Shown here in pieces: positions 61,068 through 64,000 of a DNA stretch of 64,000 nt (the first letter of the stretch is position 1; each line of letters begins with the position of its first letter). The notes under the pieces were generated by a model. That model made no database searches. It saw only the letters and a list, made by a program, of their open reading frames with translations, and had not been told where the DNA came from. This DNA comes from CAWATZ01 sp963784995 (GTDB lineage Bacteria; Planctomycetota; Planctomycetia; Gemmatales; Gemmataceae): positions 620,001 through 684,000 of the forward strand of contig CAWATZ010000003.1 in NCBI GenBank assembly GCA_963784995.1, in the 5' to 3' direction. Position numbers and translations under genes: made by a program.

Positions 61068-63317
61068 GTGCCTCGTTCGCTGTTGCTGCTGTTGCTGCTC
61101 GCGACCTCTGTCTCGGCTCAAGATCAACCCTCCAATCCCGCCAAACTCACGCTTGACCGCATCTTCGCGTCCGAGGAGTTCCGTGGCGAGCGCTTCTCAG
61201 CGGTGAAGTGGCTGGAGCATGGGGCGTACGTCACCTTGCAGCCGTCGAAGGCCCACAAGAACGCAAGCGACATCGTTCGTTTCGACCCGGCCGGGAAAAG
61301 TGAGGTCCTCGTCCCGGCGGAGAAGTTGATCCCACCCAGCGCCAAGGAGCCTCTCGCCGTCCAGGGCTACGAGCTATCGAAGGACCTCGACCTGGTGCTG
61401 ATCTTCACCAATTCGGTGAAGGTCTGGCGGCAGAACACCCGCGGCGACTACTGGACCTTCCGCCGCTCGACCGGCAAGCTCACCAAGCTCGGCGGCGATG
61501 CCAAACCCTCAACCCTGATGTTCGCCAAGCTCTCCCCCGACGCCAGCCGCGTCGGTTACGTCCGCGAGAACAACCTGTTCGTCGAAGATGTCGAGGGCGG
61601 CCCCGCGACCAGGCTCACCAAGGACGGCTCCAGTGAGGTGATCAACGGCACCTTCGATTGGGTCTACGAGGAGGAGTTCTTCTGTCGCGACGGCTTCTGC
61701 TGGGGCCCCGACGGCAAGCAGATCGCCTACTGGCAGCTGGACACGCGCGGCGTCAAGACCTTCACCCTCGTTGACAACACCAGTCAGTCGTATCCGATCC
61801 TGAAGACGTTCGCCTATCCCAAAACGGGCGAGCGGAACTCGGCTTGCCGGATCGGCGTCGTCCCCGCGACGGGCGGACCAACGAAGTGGATTGACGTGCC
61901 CGGCGACACGCGCACGGACTTCTACCTGCCGCGGATGAAATGGGCAGGCTCCCAGGAGCTGGTGATCCAGCGCGTCAACCGGCTTCAGAACGCGGTGGAC
62001 GTGATGCTCGCCGACGCCGCGACCGGACAGGTCCGCAAGGTGCTGACCGAGCGTGATGGGGCGTGGGTTGACGTCCGCGACGACGCGGTGGCCTGGGTCG
62101 AGAAGGAGAAGACCTTCACCTGGGTCAGCGAGCGCGACGGCTTCTGGCATCTGTACTTCGCCTCGCGCGATGGGACGACCGTGCGGCGCGTGACCGGCGG
62201 CGACTTCGACGTGATCCGCGTGCTGCGGGTCGATGAGAAGACCGGGTACGTCTGGTTCCTCGCGTCGCCGGAGAACCCGACCCAGCACTACCTCTACCGC
62301 GCTTCGCTCAGCGGCGGCCCGCCGGAGCGGCTCAGTCCCGCCGACCAGGTGGGCTGGCACGACTACAACGTCTCGCCGGACAGCCCCTTCGCGGTCCACA
62401 CATACTCCGCGTTTGGCAAGCCGCCGCGGATTGAGCTGGTTTCGCTGCCGGACCACAAGGTCCTCCGGACCCTGGCGGCGAACGAGAAGCTGCGGGAGAA
62501 GGTCGCCAAACTGGAGCAGAGGCCGGTCGAGTTCTTCCGGGTGGACGTCGGCGGCGTCAAGCTGGACGGCTGGCTGATGAAGCCCCCGGGCTTCGACCCG
62601 GCGAGGAAGTATCCGCTGCTGTTTCACGTTTACGGCGAACCGGCGGGCCAGTCGGTGACCGACCGCTGGACCGGGAACCAGTATCTGTGGCACTTGATGC
62701 TCACCCAGCAGGGCTACGTCGTGGCCTGCGTGGACAATCGCGGCACGCCCTGCCCGCGCGGTCGGGACTGGCGGAAAGCGGCTTACCGGCGCATCGGGAC
62801 GCTGGCGTCGGAGGATCAATCCGCGGCCGCCCGCGAGCTGCTCAAGCGGCCGTATCTGGATGCGGCGCGAGTCGGCGTCTGGGGCTGGAGCGGCGGCGGC
62901 TCGATGACGCTGAACCTGCTCTTCCGCTACCCGGACCTGTATCGGACCGGCATGGCGGTGGCCCCGGTGCCTGATATGCACCTGTACGACACGATCTACC
63001 AGGAGCGCTACGTGGGCTTGCCGCGGGACAACGCGGAGGACTACAAGCGCGGTTCGCCGATCACCCACGCGGCGGGGCTGAAGGGGAACCTGCTGCTGGT
63101 TCACGGCAGCGGCGACGACAACTGCCACTACCAGGGGACCGAGAAGCTCGCGAACAAGCTGGTGGAGCTGAACAAGCCCTTCACGCTGATGAGCTACCCC
63201 AACCGGAGTCATTCCGTCAACGAGGGTAAGAACACCACCCGGCACCTGTACGGCCTGCTGACCCGTTACCTCAACGACCACCTGCCCGCGGGGCCGCCGG
63301 GCGTTCGGAGCGAATGA
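61068..63317 (+). CDS. Dipeptidyl peptidase IV-type S9 peptidase
   Basis: The 749-residue exported enzyme has a signal peptide (residues 1-18, ending VSAQ) and an eight-bladed propeller with GTFDWVYEEEFFCRDGFCWGPDGKQIAYWQLD. That carries the double-glutamate (EEE) substrate N-terminus site of DPP-IV. The alpha/beta hydrolase domain has the nucleophile in GVWGWSGGGSM near residue 606, aspartate in VHGSGDDNCHYQ and histidine in NRSHSV. It cleaves X-Pro dipeptides. The GTG start has GGAG 8 nt upstream. It is divergent from the preceding exported gene. Confidence 0.94.
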   Translation: MPRSLLLLLLLATSVSAQDQPSNPAKLTLDRIFASEEFRGERFSAVKWLEHGAYVTLQPSKAHKNASDIVRFDPAGKSEVLVPAEKLIPPSAKEPLAVQGYELSKDLDLVLIFTNSVKVWRQNTRGDYWTFRRSTGKLTKLGGDAKPSTLMFAKLSPDASRVGYVRENNLFVEDVEGGPATRLTKDGSSEVINGTFDWVYEEEFFCRDGFCWGPDGKQIAYWQLDTRGVKTFTLVDNTSQSYPILKTFAYPKTGERNSACRIGVVPATGGPTKWIDVPGDTRTDFYLPRMKWAGSQELVIQRVNRLQNAVDVMLADAATGQVRKVLTERDGAWVDVRDDAVAWVEKEKTFTWVSERDGFWHLYFASRDGTTVRRVTGGDFDVIRVLRVDEKTGYVWFLASPENPTQHYLYRASLSGGPPERLSPADQVGWHDYNVSPDSPFAVHTYSAFGKPPRIELVSLPDHKVLRTLAANEKLREKVAKLEQRPVEFFRVDVGGVKLDGWLMKPPGFDPARKYPLLFHVYGEPAGQSVTDRWTGNQYLWHLMLTQQGYVVACVDNRGTPCPRGRDWRKAAYRRIGTLASEDQSAAARELLKRPYLDAARVGVWGWSGGGSMTLNLLFRYPDLYRTGMAVAPVPDMHLYDTIYQERYVGLPRDNAEDYKRGSPITHAAGLKGNLLLVHGSGDDNCHYQGTEKLANKLVELNKPFTLMSYPNRSHSVNEGKNTTRHLYGLLTRYLNDHLPAGPPGVRSE

Positions 63318-63433
63318 CGTGGATCGACTCCATTTCGAGGCGCTTTTAGCTCCGGGAGGAATCGGCGGATTTTCCGCGCCAGGGTGAAACCTTTTCGAGC
63401 GGATTGCAGGATCAGTCGTAGGAGGTGATCCGC

Positions 63434-64000
63434 ATGAAACCGACCGAGCCCGACACCGACCAGTTGCTGGGACAGGCCGCCGAGGGGGAAGCCGCGGCCC
63501 GGGAAGCCCTGCTGGCCCGGCACCGCGAGCGTCTCCGGCGGATGGTCGCGTATCGGCTCGACCGCCGGCTGCTGGCACGGGTCGATCCTTCCGACGTGGT
63601 GCAGGAAGTGCTGGCGGAGGCCAACGACAAGCTGGACCGCTATCTGCGCGATCGGCCGCTGCCATTCTTTCCCTGGCTGCGCGAATTGGCCTCGGAACGC
63701 CTCGTGGCCCTGCACCGCCGGCACGTTCAGGCGGCCCGGCGCAGTGTCCGGCGTGAGGAGCTCGGAGTGCTGCTTCCGGACGAATCGCTGCAAGACCTGG
63801 CCGGCCGGCTGGTCACATCAACGACCAGCCCCAGCCAGCGGGTCGAGCGGGAGGAACAGCGGCAGCGAGTCCGGCAGGCGCTGACTCAGCTGGCGGAGCG
63901 AGACCGGGAAGTGCTGGTACTGCGGCACCTGGAGCAGCTCTCGGTCGCTGAGACGGCGGAGGTGCTGGGCATCAGCCAGAGCGCGGTCAAGACCCGGCAC
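63434..64000 (+). CDS. ECF-type sigma factor (partial)
   Basis: The gene runs off the right edge after 189 residues. Region 2 is in EALLARHRERLRRMVAYRLDRRLLARVDPSDVVQEVLAEA, and region 4 is beginning in ALTQLAERDREVLVLRHLEQLSVAETAEVLGISQSAVKTRH. The RVDPSDVVQEV pattern is typical of planctomycete ECF factors. An almost perfect GGAGGTGATC lies 3 nt before the ATG, the strongest ribosome-binding site in the window. By analogy with 51512, a kinase may follow outside the window. Confidence 0.9.
   Translation, partial: MKPTEPDTDQLLGQAAEGEAAAREALLARHRERLRRMVAYRLDRRLLARVDPSDVVQEVLAEANDKLDRYLRDRPLPFFPWLRELASERLVALHRRHVQAARRSVRREELGVLLPDESLQDLAGRLVTSTTSPSQRVEREEQRQRVRQALTQLAERDREVLVLRHLEQLSVAETAEVLGISQSAVKTRH

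Noticed and set aside
61509..63665. Open frame opposite the DPP-IV gene
   Set aside because: It is antisense to a gene with an intact catalytic triad and has no recognisable domain.

Overview
The window is a GC-rich chromosomal segment of a planctomycete, most likely of the Gemmataceae. Several family combinations point there: a DUF1501 protein with a Tat signal, DUF1571, an arylsulfatase, a PEP-CTERM protein with HAF repeats, an ECF sigma factor followed by a zinc-finger Ser/Thr kinase fused to WD40 repeats, leucine-rich-repeat proteins, and many exported proteins of unknown function. About sixty genes are readable. I saw no rRNA, tRNA, CRISPR array, transposase or integrase.

Layout. 1-8.2 kb: a partial ABC exporter, a lipoate/octanoate ligase-family protein, a TIGR01777 epimerase, a DUF1571 lipoprotein, adenine deaminase, and a coupled HEAT/STN-like + DUF1501 pair. 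8.4-13.2 kb: a lower-GC accessory segment (zinc-ribbon protein, PEP-CTERM protein, NYN nuclease-like protein, unknown protein) lying between two direct copies of an rRNA methyltransferase gene. One copy lacks its 5' third and the other carries a 1-nt frameshift. 14.5-24 kb: a housekeeping core (rplY, pth, rpsF, ssb, rplI, dnaB, ispF, cysS, ruvC, ruvA, ruvB). 24-32.4 kb: an sdpR-sdpI-like operon, an HD phosphohydrolase + YwgA-like pair, a thioesterase, a MetE C-terminal-domain protein, an exported protein with a CcmH-like cysteine tail next to a thioredoxin-like protein, and an MntR/DtxR regulator. 32.6-37.6 kb: a ribose-type sugar ABC transporter (binding protein, ATPase, permease) with a Trm112-type methyltransferase gene inside the operon. 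37.8-40.9 kb: feoA-feoA-feoB-FeoB-associated protein behind a Fur-like box. 41-50 kb: an LRR protein, a class III aminotransferase and large exported planctomycete proteins. 50.8-64 kb: clpS, ECF sigma + kinase, pepP-accB-accC, DUF420, scpB, sulfatase, a DPP-IV peptidase and a second (partial) ECF sigma factor.

Two features run through the whole window. First, at least thirteen intergenic spacers hold long, nearly perfect inverted repeats with 12-53 nt arms. Several arms are themselves palindromic, and four sequence families recur at distant loci. They occur at 3' ends, inside operons and in divergent promoter regions, so they are not simply terminators, and two of them supply the stop codon or C-terminus of the neighbouring gene. 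Second, seven single-base frame disruptions affect six genes, including ruvA. This suggests indel errors in the assembly, although some may be real decay.
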